NCBI RefSeq assembly: GCF_010470665.1
Contig: NZ_VOPZ01000005.1
Location: 124,001-188,000 of the forward strand
Length of the DNA: 64,000 nucleotides
Direction: 5' to 3'
Origin: Desulfovibrio sp. JC022
Lineage (GTDB): Bacteria; Desulfobacterota; Desulfovibrionia; Desulfovibrionales; Desulfovibrionaceae
The number at the start of each line of letters is the position of its first letter. Position 1 is the first letter of the stretch. The notes under the pieces were generated by a model. That model was not told the DNA's origin, did not search any database, and saw nothing but the letters and a program-made list of their open reading frames with translations. Shown in pieces: positions 53,744 to 62,103 of the stretch. The position numbers and the translations under genes were made by a program.

Positions 53744-54769
53744 ATGAGTGATAAAAATACATCATTTTTGAGCTGTAGAGACCTGAGCCGGGTCTTCGTA
53801 AAGAAACTCGACTTCGCGGGTAAAATTGCCCAGAAGCTGGGTTCCAAAATGCGCGAAGAAAGGGTTCAGGCTGTGGACGGCGTCAACCTCGACATCATGC
53901 CCGGCGAAGTGCTGGGACTGGTGGGTGAATCCGGTTGCGGTAAATCCACACTGGGCCGCATGCTCTGCGAAATCCTGAACCAATCAGGCGGAGATATTTT
54001 CTACAAGGGCCGGAACGTCAAAGACATGAGTTCCAAGGAACACATGGACTACGCGCGTAACGTGCAGATGATCTTTCAGGACCCCTTTGCCTCGCTGAAC
54101 CCGCGTAAAAGGGTCAAACAGATCATCGGCGAAGCACCGCTCTACCACGGACTGACCGACAAGGCCGGATTCGATCAATACCTTGCCGATGTAATGCTCC
54201 GCTGCGGGCTGGACCCCAGCTACAAAGACCGTTACCCGCATCAGTTCTCCGGCGGTCAGCGTCAGAGAATCGGGATTGCAAGAGCCATGGCTATGCAGCC
54301 GGAATGTCTGATCTGTGACGAATCCGTAGCCGCACTGGACGTATCCATTCAGGCCCAGATTCTGAACCTGTTCATGAAGCTGCGCAAAGAACTGAACCTG
54401 ACCTGTTTGTTCATCAGCCATGATTTAGGCGTGGTCGAACACATCTCGGACCGTATCGCGGTTATGTATCTTGGCCGGGTAGTTGAAGTCGGAACAGTGG
54501 AACAACTTTTCAGCAAGCCGTTCCACCCCTACACACAGGCCCTGCTGAATGAGGTCCCCAGACTGGAAAAAAGAGACGTGGAATTTGCCCCGCTCAAAGG
54601 CGAAATCCCCTCTCCCCTCGATCCGCCAAAAGGCTGCCACTTCCACCCCCGCTGCGCCCATGCCATGGATATCTGCCGTGAAAAGGCCCCGCAGGATAAG
54701 GATATCGGCGAAAACCACCGCACCTGCTGCCATCTGGCAGATAAGAGGGATGAGTGGATTAGTTTGTAG
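53744..54769 (+). CDS. Peptide-type ABC transporter ATPase (DppF-like)
   Basis: 341 residues. Walker [10 protein letters not shown], signature FSGGQRQRI, Walker [12 protein letters not shown] (Ser in place of the usual Pro after DE) and FISHDLG are visible. The C-terminal Cys group is [14 protein letters not shown], as in the DppD-like partner. It lies 253 bp after that gene, with repeats between, but the same strand and partner relation suggest one operon. The start [18 protein letters not shown] fits the family, and CCGGAGG lies before it. Confidence 0.95.
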   Translation: MSDKNTSFLSCRDLSRVFVKKLDFAGKIAQKLGSKMREERVQAVDGVNLDIMPGEVLGLVGESGCGKSTLGRMLCEILNQSGGDIFYKGRNVKDMSSKEHMDYARNVQMIFQDPFASLNPRKRVKQIIGEAPLYHGLTDKAGFDQYLADVMLRCGLDPSYKDRYPHQFSGGQRQRIGIARAMAMQPECLICDESVAALDVSIQAQILNLFMKLRKELNLTCLFISHDLGVVEHISDRIAVMYLGRVVEVGTVEQLFSKPFHPYTQALLNEVPRLEKRDVEFAPLKGEIPSPLDPPKGCHFHPRCAHAMDICREKAPQDKDIGENHRTCCHLADKRDEWISL

Positions 54770-54796
54770 GGATTGATTTGATAGGTATGAAATGAA

Positions 54797-54835
54797 AGAC
54801 CTCCCCCGTAATCTTAGATTGCGGGGGAGGTCATT
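54797..54835 (+). terminator. Terminator of the peptide ABC operon
   Basis: The stem GACCTCCCCCG/CGGGGGAGGTC with an 11-base loop is followed by ATTTATT. It also faces the minus-strand gene ending at 54847. Confidence 0.85.
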
Positions 54836-54846
54836 TATTAAATAAT

Positions 54847-55482
54847 TCATTTTATAAAAGCAAAAAAATGCCCCCAAAAAATACTATCAAAAAACAACAA
54901 ACATCTAATGAAGATATAAGCAGAAAAAACAGAAGACAAAACGAGAAATAGTTCTTTCGCTGACACAAAAAACAAACTACTTGAATTATCTATGCTGGTT
55001 CTATCATACTTCCTTTCCTTTGAAAAAAAAGTGCGAATCCATTTCGACATCTTCCATATCGATTTTTGAGAATTTTCTTCTTTTACTCTTTCCCAATCAT
55101 GTTTCAATAATTGCGACAAATTTAATATAATGCCGTCATGAACATCAATTGCATCTTCATATTCAGAAGATTTAAGATGTTCGATCAAATTCGACACAGA
55201 GGTTAGAATTTCACGATCAATTCTATCAGATGGATTCAGTCTAACTCTTAGCTCAGTATGAATTAATCTCAACCTAGAGACAGACTCCTTTCTAGCCTCA
55301 TCAGTCCTCACAATATAAGTAAACTTTGTTATCTCAGCAGCGTAACCACGCATCTCGTTACGCCACACTTTACGCTCACCAGTCACGTTTCTTGACTGAT
55401 CCTTCTGCCTTTGAGTAACTGACGCTCCCAAATAACCAACAGCAACAGATAAAGCGACTGCTAAAAAAGTTCCATCATCCAT
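54847..55482 (-). CDS. Membrane-anchored protein of unknown function
   Basis: 211 residues. An N-terminal hydrophobic segment (LAVALSVAVGYLGASV) and a C-terminal one (ELFLVLSSVFSAYIFIRCLLF) flank a charged, mostly helical middle (about 25-180). The sequence is AT-rich compared with its neighbours, as for acquired genes. A GGGGGAT site lies 9 bases before the ATG. No family is recognised. It is a small inner-membrane protein, possibly related to DUF4760-type membrane proteins, but I cannot support that. Confidence 0.7.
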   Translation of the reverse strand: MDDGTFLAVALSVAVGYLGASVTQRQKDQSRNVTGERKVWRNEMRGYAAEITKFTYIVRTDEARKESVSRLRLIHTELRVRLNPSDRIDREILTSVSNLIEHLKSSEYEDAIDVHDGIILNLSQLLKHDWERVKEENSQKSIWKMSKWIRTFFSKERKYDRTSIDNSSSLFFVSAKELFLVLSSVFSAYIFIRCLLFFDSIFWGHFFAFIK

Positions 55483-55496
55483 AACACCAAATCCCC

Positions 55497-55892
55497 CTAA
55501 TTAAACTCAACCTCAACCGGGCTGACAACCTTCAGCACCGATTCCTGTTTGAATTCTTTCTTGTAAGCCTTGGCGATCTCGTCCACGCGCTGATCTGCGT
55601 CTTTGTCCGGGGAAACTATCATGAGCACTTTGCTTCTTTCGGAATAGGTGAAGCCGCTTTTACCGCCCCAGAAGCCTTGGGCATCGTAGATGGTGTAGCC
55701 GTCGCTGAATTTGGGAGTGACCTGCTTGCTTAGGAAATCCTGAAAACGCTTTGAACTGACTTGCTTTTCGCCATCCTGATAGGTCTGCCCCATATAAAGC
55801 TCGTAGCGATTCCATTTACCTGTTGCACAGCCGGACAAACCTAAAGCCATCAACAGGACCACAACAGCCAAAACCCTCACTGAATTACGCAT
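55497..55892 (-). CDS. DUF3574 lipoprotein
   Basis: 131 residues. The signal peptide ends in a lipobox (LMALGLSGC), so it is lipid-anchored. The mature part matches DUF3574 in outline: NRYELYMGQTY, VTPKFSDGYTIYDAQGFW and ESVLKVVSPVEVEF. Function of the family is not established. The ATG at 55892 was chosen because GGAGGAG lies 9 bases before it; a TTG at 55910 is the longer option. It lies 14 bp upstream of the gene at 54847-55482 on the same strand and is probably co-transcribed with it. Confidence 0.88.
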   Translation of the reverse strand: MRNSVRVLAVVVLLMALGLSGCATGKWNRYELYMGQTYQDGEKQVSSKRFQDFLSKQVTPKFSDGYTIYDAQGFWGGKSGFTYSERSKVLMIVSPDKDADQRVDEIAKAYKKEFKQESVLKVVSPVEVEFN

Positions 55893-55959
55893 AAGAAATA
55901 ACTCCTCCAATTCTACGACAATACTTCAACGCGAAACTCCAAAACTATCCAAGCAAGCG

Positions 55960-56065
55960 GCGAAGCCATATTAAAAAGTTTAGGAGAGTCCAGAGAACCC
56001 TTTCCAAAGGGTTCTTTGGCCGCCGGAGGCGAAATCAAATCATCCAAAAGCGCGCAGCGCATCAC
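55960..56065 (-). repeat. Dispersed intergenic repeat, copy 3
   Basis: Read on the minus strand, it begins right after the TAG of the flavodoxin-ferredoxin gene (GTGATGCGCT). It continues GCGCGCTTTTGGAT, TTTCGCCTCCGGCGGCCA, an AACCCTTT/AAAGGGTT hairpin and TCTGGACTCTCC. Same blocks and order as copies 1 and 2. Confidence 0.8.
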
Positions 56066-56854
56066 CTAAATAAATATCTCAGGCTCACGGCGCGCGCTGA
56101 AATTATCAGCCAGCCACTGGGACACTTCCAAAAGCTTGGGCACTTCCAGCTTGCGGGCCTCGAAAGCACAGACCTTCACGCAGGCACAGCAGAAAATACA
56201 CTTGTCGGGGTCGGTTTCAACCAGTGAACCGACAGAGATTGCCGCTGTGGGACATACTCTTTCACAGGAACCGCAAAGCTGACAGCCATCATTTGATATT
56301 GGCGAAGCAGAAGCCTTGGGCGAACGGTCTTTGTACGGGCGGTTACCGGGAACTTCTACGCTTGCAGCAGCAAGAGTCCCATCAGCAAGCTTTGCTGCTA
56401 AGGACTTACCGAACTCACGGGCCTTGCCCAGATCATCTTCATCAGGACGGCTGACCGCAATGGGGGTCTTCTCGGTGGAAAAAGAATGCTCACCAATGAA
56501 CGCAGCACCTGCAACGGTCTTAAAGCCGGCTTCTGTGACAATATCACTGAGTTCAACAAGGGCATCTTCGTAAGCGCGGTTACCGTAAACAACCACGGGA
56601 ACCACAGGACTGCCACAGGACTTCAAAACCTTGAAACGTTCCACGGCAGTGAGCGGAATACGCCCGCTGTAGACCGGCCCGCCGATTATCACCAGATCAT
56701 CAGCACAGTCGCAGGACTCAGGCACGTTGTCAGTGCGGGTCATATCAAGCACTTCCAACTGCTGCGCGCCGACGCCTTCGGCAATGGCATCCAGAATACG
56801 GTGGGTGGTCCGGGTGGGGGAAAAACAAATCATCTTTAATTTCTTACAGGACAT
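56066..56854 (-). CDS. Flavodoxin-like domain with two [4Fe-4S] ferredoxin sites (EFR1-type)
   Basis: 262 residues. The N-terminal flavodoxin-like domain (about 1-170) has the FMN-phosphate loop SPTRTTHRI and GGPVYSGRIP. The C-terminal domain holds two CX2CX2CX3C groups, CQLCGSCERVCP and CIFCCACVKVCAF, for two [4Fe-4S] clusters. This architecture fits EFR1-type redox proteins that carry electrons between unknown partners in the cytoplasm. GGAG precedes the ATG by 5 bases. A dispersed repeat follows its stop. It is divergent from the MobA-MoeA fusion gene. Confidence 0.92.
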   Translation of the reverse strand: MSCKKLKMICFSPTRTTHRILDAIAEGVGAQQLEVLDMTRTDNVPESCDCADDLVIIGGPVYSGRIPLTAVERFKVLKSCGSPVVPVVVYGNRAYEDALVELSDIVTEAGFKTVAGAAFIGEHSFSTEKTPIAVSRPDEDDLGKAREFGKSLAAKLADGTLAAASVEVPGNRPYKDRSPKASASPISNDGCQLCGSCERVCPTAAISVGSLVETDPDKCIFCCACVKVCAFEARKLEVPKLLEVSQWLADNFSARREPEIFI

Positions 56855-57005
56855 AAAAACTCCATTTCAAATTACTTAAGTGAAGACATCCGCCAAGTGA
56901 CTTTACTTTCTGACCGCTTAAGTACAGGGGCAATGTAAATGTGTAAATAGTTTTGATATTGCGAGCATCATTCCATCAGGCTTTTTTCAGCATAATAAAA
57001 AGGTT

Positions 57006-58898
57006 ATGGAACTGAAGAATCTTTTGTGCGATATAAAAGCCATGAGCGGAAATAAGGACATATCGAATATCAGCGCAGCCATCCTGGCAGGTGGCGAAGG
57101 ACGCCGCATGGGCAGAAAAGACAAATCCTGCCTTGAAATTTCCGGCGAAAAACTGGTCAGCAGAATAATCCGCTCCATTGAGGGTCTTTTTGCGGAAACC
57201 TTTGTCATCACCCGCAGCCCGGAAAACCACCCGGACCTTGATGTGCGGCTGGTGGGCGACCTTTTTGAATCGCGCAGTTCTTTGACCGGAATCCACTCCG
57301 CCCTCTACCATGCCCTCACCGATCACGTGTTCATCAGTGCCTGCGATTCCCCGTTCCTGAACCGCGAACTTATCCACGAACTTATCAGCCGGGTCGAACC
57401 GGAAGACGATGTGGTAATCCCCATGCACCCGGACGGATTTTACGAACCGCTCTGCGCTGTTTATTCCAAACGCTGCCTGCCCTTTATTGAAGAGAACCTG
57501 AAAAAGAACATCTTCCAGATCATCCGCTTTTTCCCGCAGGTAAGGGTAAAAACCGTGGACACGGACCAGCTGGCGAAAAAGGATCAGGGCCTGACGACTT
57601 TTATCAATATTAATACGCCTGATGAACTTAGCAGGATATGTAAAGATTTGAACGATCATGATAACGGCGAAAGCTCCGCAGAGGCCTCTTTTCCCAGTTC
57701 CATACCACGCAGTGCAGCACTGAAACTCATCCGCAAAACCCTTCCTCTACCGAAAAGTACACATATTGCGGTAACGGACTGCTCCGGTTTGATTGCAGCA
57801 CAGACTATTGATTCGGGCATATCCCTACCCGAACACGACCGCTCAGCCATGGACGGATTTGCCGTGCCCAGTGCAGGAACAAAGGCTGCCAGCCCTGAGA
57901 ATCCGGTTATGATGCATTTTTCCGGGGAAGTACGCCCTTCCTGTCCGGCACCAAAAGAAAACAGCTCCGGGCAGTCTGTGCGCGTGCTCACCGGAGGCAT
58001 TGTCCCTGAAGGCACTAACGCGGTCATTCCCTTTGAAAACGTTCAGGTGGGTGAATGCTCCATCAGCATCAGCTCCCCGGTCAGTAAGGGAGATTTTGTC
58101 CGCCGGACCGGTTCAGATATTTTAAAAGGCGAGACCATCGTCAAGTCAGGCAGTGTTATTTCGCCCTGCGGTGCCGCCCTGCTTGCGTATGCAGGTATCC
58201 GTTCCATTCCTGTCTACCAGCTGCCTAAAGTGGCAGTACTGGCCGTTGGCAATGAATTGTGCGACCCGGCGCAAAAGACAGAATGCGGTTTGATCCCGGC
58301 GGACAACCTTATTCTCATGAAATCCCTGTGCAGCCGTTACGGAATCCGAGACATCCACATTGCCCCCTGCGCCAATTTACCGGAATCTATTTCTGAAGCA
58401 GTGCAGGCCAATAGTGATTGCGGGCTGATTGTTACCACCGGGGGTACGGGGCCCGGCAACCGCGACTTTGTTTTCAATTCCATCCGGCAAGCCGGAGGAA
58501 GGCCTATTTTCAAAGGTCTGGCCATGCATCCCGCAAAATCCGTTTTTGCTTTTATCATGGGCAGTTCCATAGTCATCGGACTCCCCGGACCGCCCAATGC
58601 AGTTAATCTGGCCTTCCACACCATCATCAATCCGATTCTATCCATGCTTCAAGGCAAGTCGGAAATTTCCACCACCATCCCGGCAATTCTTACCGAAAAG
58701 CTGAAAGGCGGGCGGGACCGGGAAAAACTGCGCCCCTGCCGTATTTCTGAAGATGATGGAAAAATATTTGCCGACCCGCTGCTGGAGAAATCCCTTTCGC
58801 CACGCAAAGTTATGAGCTTAAGTAACGGCATCATCATCCTTCCTGCGGACTGCGGAGAACTAGCCCCGCAAAGCATTGTTCAGCTTATCCGATTCTAG
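57006..58898 (+). CDS. MobA-MoeA fusion for molybdenum cofactor synthesis
   Basis: 630 residues, two enzymes in one chain. Residues about 20-205 are a MobA-type nucleotidyltransferase (AAILAGGEGRRMGRKDKS; ACDSPF), which adds GMP to molybdopterin. Residues about 225-630 are MoeA (GISLPEHDRSAMDGFAVP; LTGGIVPEGTNAVIPFENV; TTGGTGPGNRDFV; GLPGPPNAVNLAF), which inserts molybdate. Linking the last steps of bis-MGD synthesis in one protein may pass the intermediate directly. Formate dehydrogenases of this group need this cofactor. An ATG at 57042 is possible for a shorter start. Confidence 0.94.
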   Translation: MELKNLLCDIKAMSGNKDISNISAAILAGGEGRRMGRKDKSCLEISGEKLVSRIIRSIEGLFAETFVITRSPENHPDLDVRLVGDLFESRSSLTGIHSALYHALTDHVFISACDSPFLNRELIHELISRVEPEDDVVIPMHPDGFYEPLCAVYSKRCLPFIEENLKKNIFQIIRFFPQVRVKTVDTDQLAKKDQGLTTFININTPDELSRICKDLNDHDNGESSAEASFPSSIPRSAALKLIRKTLPLPKSTHIAVTDCSGLIAAQTIDSGISLPEHDRSAMDGFAVPSAGTKAASPENPVMMHFSGEVRPSCPAPKENSSGQSVRVLTGGIVPEGTNAVIPFENVQVGECSISISSPVSKGDFVRRTGSDILKGETIVKSGSVISPCGAALLAYAGIRSIPVYQLPKVAVLAVGNELCDPAQKTECGLIPADNLILMKSLCSRYGIRDIHIAPCANLPESISEAVQANSDCGLIVTTGGTGPGNRDFVFNSIRQAGGRPIFKGLAMHPAKSVFAFIMGSSIVIGLPGPPNAVNLAFHTIINPILSMLQGKSEISTTIPAILTEKLKGGRDREKLRPCRISEDDGKIFADPLLEKSLSPRKVMSLSNGIIILPADCGELAPQSIVQLIRF

Positions 58899-58972
58899 AT
58901 TATTATTTCAGGCATAATTGATGCATAAATTCGGCTCAGGAAAAACTTTCCTAAAAAATTATGGAGCCGACC

Positions 58973-59560
58973 ATGATCAATTCCGTTCAATCAGCTTACG
59001 CTACCCAATCAGTTAACGAAATTCAGCAATCCCGCGCCGGGGTTCAGCCCGCCCAGCAGGAACAGCAATGCAGGGACAAAATCACAATCTCTGATTCCGC
59101 CAAAAAGCTTGCTTCCATAGGCAGCTTTTTCTCCGATATGAATATTCCATACACACCGGGCCAATCCATCTCCCTTGATGATCTAAAAACAGGTCTGGAA
59201 ACCAGCACTAAAAAATTTCAGGACAAAGTAGACATTCTATTTCTGGAAAACAACATCAGCACTGATCCTCCGGTAGAACTGACTACTGACAGTTCCGGCA
59301 ATGTACGGGTACAAGGCGACCATCCGCAAAAAGAAAAGATAGAACAGTTATTTCAGGACACCCCGGACCTTGCCAACGACTTTCGTGGGATAAGCAGCCT
59401 GAACAGCCTTGTTGAAGCCGGGGAGGAATACCTCGAATTCGCCAAGGCATACGAAAAGAACCCATACGAGGCCGTAGCTAAATACGGTCACATCTTCAGC
59501 GGTATGGATGTAGAAGAATTCAGTATGATCATCGGCGGGGATAAAACAGAACAGGCTTAG
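58973..59560 (+). CDS. Conserved-looking protein of unknown function
   Basis: 195 residues. The ATG at 58973 has GGAG 6 bases before it; an ATG at 58961 lies in front of that site. The N-terminal third is Gln-rich and disordered-looking, then DKITISDSAKKLASIG. This phrase recalls the short segments found in flagellar-associated proteins of this group (FlgM-like), but the rest does not fit FlgM. The C-terminal half is acidic and helical. No signal peptide. A link to flagellar or surface functions is only a guess. Confidence 0.75.
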   Translation: MINSVQSAYATQSVNEIQQSRAGVQPAQQEQQCRDKITISDSAKKLASIGSFFSDMNIPYTPGQSISLDDLKTGLETSTKKFQDKVDILFLENNISTDPPVELTTDSSGNVRVQGDHPQKEKIEQLFQDTPDLANDFRGISSLNSLVEAGEEYLEFAKAYEKNPYEAVAKYGHIFSGMDVEEFSMIIGGDKTEQA

Positions 59561-59724
59561 AACGAATTCTCACGGCCAATAAATAGTTTTGCAAAACCGT
59601 AACTCAACCGGAACAGATTTAGCTTCCCCAAACAGCTCATGATGTTGTACGCTGAAATCATGAGAAAAAATCAAACAGGGCAACCCTGCATACACCAGCA
59701 CATCGAGAATTTGTTTTCATAGCC

Positions 59725-59752
59725 AAGGCGACCTGAATGCGGGTCGCCTTTT
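59725..59752 (+). terminator. Terminator before the PhoH gene
   Basis: The stem AAGGCGACC/GGTCGCCTT with an 8-base loop is followed by TTCTCTTTTG. It ends the transcript of the gene at 58973-59560. Confidence 0.85.
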
Positions 59753-59785
59753 CTCTTTTGTTCAACCGCAAGAAGAGGAGGTTTT

Positions 59786-60976
59786 ATGGGACAGAAGAAC
59801 TTCGTTTTGGACACCAACGTTCTCATTGAAAATCCCAAATGTATCACCGTCCTGCGTAACGGAGTGGAAAACCAAGTCCACCTTCCCTACACTGTCATTA
59901 CCGAACTGGACAAGCTCAAGCGAGACCCGCGCATCGGGCATATTGTCTCTCAGGCAGTACGTACGATCCTCGGGGATGACAAAATCAGCATCCTTTCCCC
60001 AGAATTTGCGGAAAACCTTGGCGATCTCAGCCCGGATGACCGCATCCTCAAGGAAACCCTTAACGCCGCCATTGAGTCACCAATTCTGGTCACCAATGAC
60101 CGCATCCTGCAAATCAAAGCCGGGATCTATAATCTGACTTGCGAAGAGTACAAAGATTCCGATCCGTTCCGGTCCGACTCTCAAATGTACACCGGATTTG
60201 TGGACGAAGGGCAAACTCCCTACGTGAACAGCTTCCGCTGGGAAAACGGCAGTCCGGTTTTCTACGGCAACAAGGAAAACAAGACCATTTCCTACACCCA
60301 CGAAGTCTGGGGCGTGAAGCCGCGTAACATCTACCAGAACCTCGCCCTTGAGCTTATGCTTAATAACGAGATCAATCTTGTCTCTGTCCAGTCCGAAGCC
60401 GGATACGGGAAAACCTTTCTGGCTCTGGCCTCCGCCCTCTATCTGGCACTGGAAAAAAAAGATAATCCATTTGAGAAGGTCTATCTGGTCAAGCCAATCT
60501 GGGAGATTGGTGCCAAAATGGGCTTCCTGCCCGGATCAGTAGAGGAAAAAATGCAGCCTTATGTACGCTATGTACGCGACCTGACCGTGAAGCTGCACGA
60601 ACAGCGTCCTGCCAACCGTATTTTCATGGACACTGATTCCGAAAAGTTCCGCTTCAACCAGAAGAAATTCGAGATCCTGCCCATCGCCTATATTCGTGGG
60701 ATGAACCTTGAAAACTGTGTGGTCATCATCGATGAGATGCAGAACATGGCCCGCTCCGAGGTGCGCTCACTTTTGACCCGCATGGGCGAAGGAGTGAAAT
60801 GCATCTGCATCGGCGATACCCGGCAGGTGGATAATCCTTATCTCAACGAAAGCAACAACGGCCTCAACTGGGTGGTCAAGAAGCTGCGCAACAACAAGGA
60901 ATACGCGCATATGGTTCTTAAAGGGGAACGCTCGCGCGGTCCTATTACTGATATGGTATTGAAGACAGGATTGTGA
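59786..60976 (+). CDS. PIN-PhoH fusion protein (PhoH2 type)
   Basis: 396 residues. An N-terminal PIN nuclease domain (about 3-130: FVLDTNVLIENP; VTNDRIL) carries the acidic residues for metal-dependent RNA cleavage. The C-terminal PhoH ATPase has Walker A SEAGYGKT and Walker B VVIIDEMQNM. Such proteins act as RNA helicase-nucleases in relatives. AAGAGGAGG precedes the ATG. It is monocistronic; a copy of the dispersed repeat starts directly at its stop codon and probably acts as terminator. Confidence 0.94.
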   Translation: MGQKNFVLDTNVLIENPKCITVLRNGVENQVHLPYTVITELDKLKRDPRIGHIVSQAVRTILGDDKISILSPEFAENLGDLSPDDRILKETLNAAIESPILVTNDRILQIKAGIYNLTCEEYKDSDPFRSDSQMYTGFVDEGQTPYVNSFRWENGSPVFYGNKENKTISYTHEVWGVKPRNIYQNLALELMLNNEINLVSVQSEAGYGKTFLALASALYLALEKKDNPFEKVYLVKPIWEIGAKMGFLPGSVEEKMQPYVRYVRDLTVKLHEQRPANRIFMDTDSEKFRFNQKKFEILPIAYIRGMNLENCVVIIDEMQNMARSEVRSLLTRMGEGVKCICIGDTRQVDNPYLNESNNGLNWVVKKLRNNKEYAHMVLKGERSRGPITDMVLKTGL

Positions 60977-61050
60977 TGCCTCCGGCGGCCCTGCCGGGAG
61001 CCTTAAACCCTTTTGCAAAAGGGTTTAAGAATCCCAAAACCTTTTAATAA
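60977..61050 (+). repeat. Dispersed intergenic repeat, copy 4 (partial)
   Basis: Begins directly at the TGA of the phoH gene (TGATGCCTCCGGCGGCC). It lacks the CGCGCTTTTGGAT block of copies 1-3. It contains the hairpin TTAAACCCTTTT/AAAAGGGTTTAA followed by GAATCCCAAAACC, which resembles the reversed element near 53660-53720. Confidence 0.75.
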
Positions 61051-61066
61051 GCTTTGCATAAAAAAA

Positions 61067-61095
61067 CGGCAGTCCTTGCGGGCTGCCGTTTTGAT
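61067..61095. terminator. Hairpin between converging phoH and DnaA-like genes
   Basis: The stem AAAACGGCAG/CTGCCGTTTT has a short GC-rich loop (TCCTTGCGGG) and T-run flanks on both strands. It lies 25 bp past the stop of the minus-strand DnaA-like gene. Confidence 0.8.
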
Positions 61096-61118
61096 TATTC
61101 ACTTATAAAAAAAATTTG

Positions 61119-61811
61119 CTATTTCTGGAAGATCCTCAGGAGGAGTTCGTCGAGGTCTTCGCCGTTGTCAATTGCATCGGAAATTTCGCCTTCCAGAACC
61201 TGCGCACCTTGGCGCACTTCGGAAACCGTGCAGTCCATGTTCAGGGCCACTTCATCAGCGGGGATGCCGTAACGGAAACAGAGATAGTAAAGTGCCCGGC
61301 GGGCCAATACTGCATGCTCGTTTTCCTGCATCATCAGTTCACGAAAGGATACCGCAAAAGCTTCCAGTACAGCATCAAGAATGGAATCAAATGTCTGCAC
61401 TTCCAGCTCCGTGACAACCTCAGTGGCTTCGGCTTCAAGATCAGCCTCACTGAAATCAACCGGACGGGAACTTCGAACAATTCCGGTCAGCCTGTTGATG
61501 CTGGCCAGAATTTCATCAGCGGCGTAATAGGCAGTCACATCGGAAATAAACTCCCGTGGCCTGTCAGCCCTGCCGCTTTCCAAATCAATGGTTACCCCGA
61601 CCTCGGTCGCAAGCACTTCCTGAGCAGCATCCTGAATACGATCAAGCAAATGTTCCTGCACCCAGTTCATGACGAACTCGTTAGGTGCGGTTAACTGGAC
61701 AACGCCGTCGGCATAACGTGCGGAAAGCGGCTCCACCCAGACCCTGACCAGCACAGGATTAATGCGCACAAGAAGCTTCTTTTTTATGGAGCTCCATACA
61801 TTGGAATTCAT
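61119..61811 (-). CDS. DnaA-like protein with domains I and IV but no AAA+ module
   Basis: 230 residues. The first 80 align by eye with the start of DnaA encoded next door: NPVLVRVWVEPL against NPGLYKVWIKPL, LTAPNEFVMNWVQEHLLDRI against LYAPNDFVAAWVRDRLMDNI. The last 70 resemble DnaA domain IV: HAVLARRALYYLCFRYGIP against QIVLARNTAFFLARKHTEL. The DnaA signature around RRHSTV is changed to MDCTVSEV, and no Walker motifs exist. It may bind DnaA partners through domain I and modulate initiation. GAGG precedes the ATG. It is downstream of dnaA on the same strand, with 290 bp between. Confidence 0.85.
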   Translation of the reverse strand: MNSNVWSSIKKKLLVRINPVLVRVWVEPLSARYADGVVQLTAPNEFVMNWVQEHLLDRIQDAAQEVLATEVGVTIDLESGRADRPREFISDVTAYYAADEILASINRLTGIVRSSRPVDFSEADLEAEATEVVTELEVQTFDSILDAVLEAFAVSFRELMMQENEHAVLARRALYYLCFRYGIPADEVALNMDCTVSEVRQGAQVLEGEISDAIDNGEDLDELLLRIFQK

Positions 61812-61896
61812 TTCCTACCTCTGCAATTTAGGCCCATAAAAATAGGGCCGTCCAAAGACATTTACAAACCGGTTGCAATGAATATCCTCAAACCCG

Positions 61897-61930
61897 AAAA
61901 AGAGCAAACAGCTTCAAGCTGTCACTCTTT
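61897..61930 (-). terminator. Hairpin between dnaA and the DnaA-like gene
   Basis: Interrupted stem AAAAGAG/CTCTTTT plus ACAGCTT/AAGCTGT with A-rich and T-rich ends. It likely ends dnaA transcripts. Confidence 0.6.
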
Positions 61931-61990
61931 TCCGGAAATTTAAAACGCTAAACAACCAAAACAACACTGCTCCCACCTGTCAGGTGGTCT

Positions 61991-62092
61991 AGAAAGAGCC
62001 AGATGCGCGGAGCAAAAAAAGGCAGGAACGAAGCGTATATCAATACGTGAGTTTCTGACTTTTTTGCAGCGACAAAGCAGATGGTGCTTTAT
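61991..62092 (-). repeat. Palindromic dispersed repeat, copy B
   Basis: About 102 bp, the reverse-sense partner of 50454-50556. The conserved core is GAAACTCACGTAT...ATACGCTTCGTTCC. The flanking stem here is AAAAAgtCAG/CTGccTTTTT, which differs in sequence from copy A but still pairs in part. Confidence 0.75.
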
Positions 62093-62103
62093 AGGCCGCC
62101 TGA

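Larger units (their letters stand above)
61812..62103. other. Intergenic region between dnaA and its paralogue
   Basis: About 290 bp. It contains the palindromic repeat copy B and a hairpin AAAAGAG...ACAGCTT/AAGCTGT...CTCTTTT at 61897-61930. No gene. Confidence 0.6.

Noticed and set aside
61116-61694. A 192-codon plus-strand frame opposite the DnaA-like gene
   Set aside because: The minus-strand protein has clear DnaA similarity; the opposite frame has no features.
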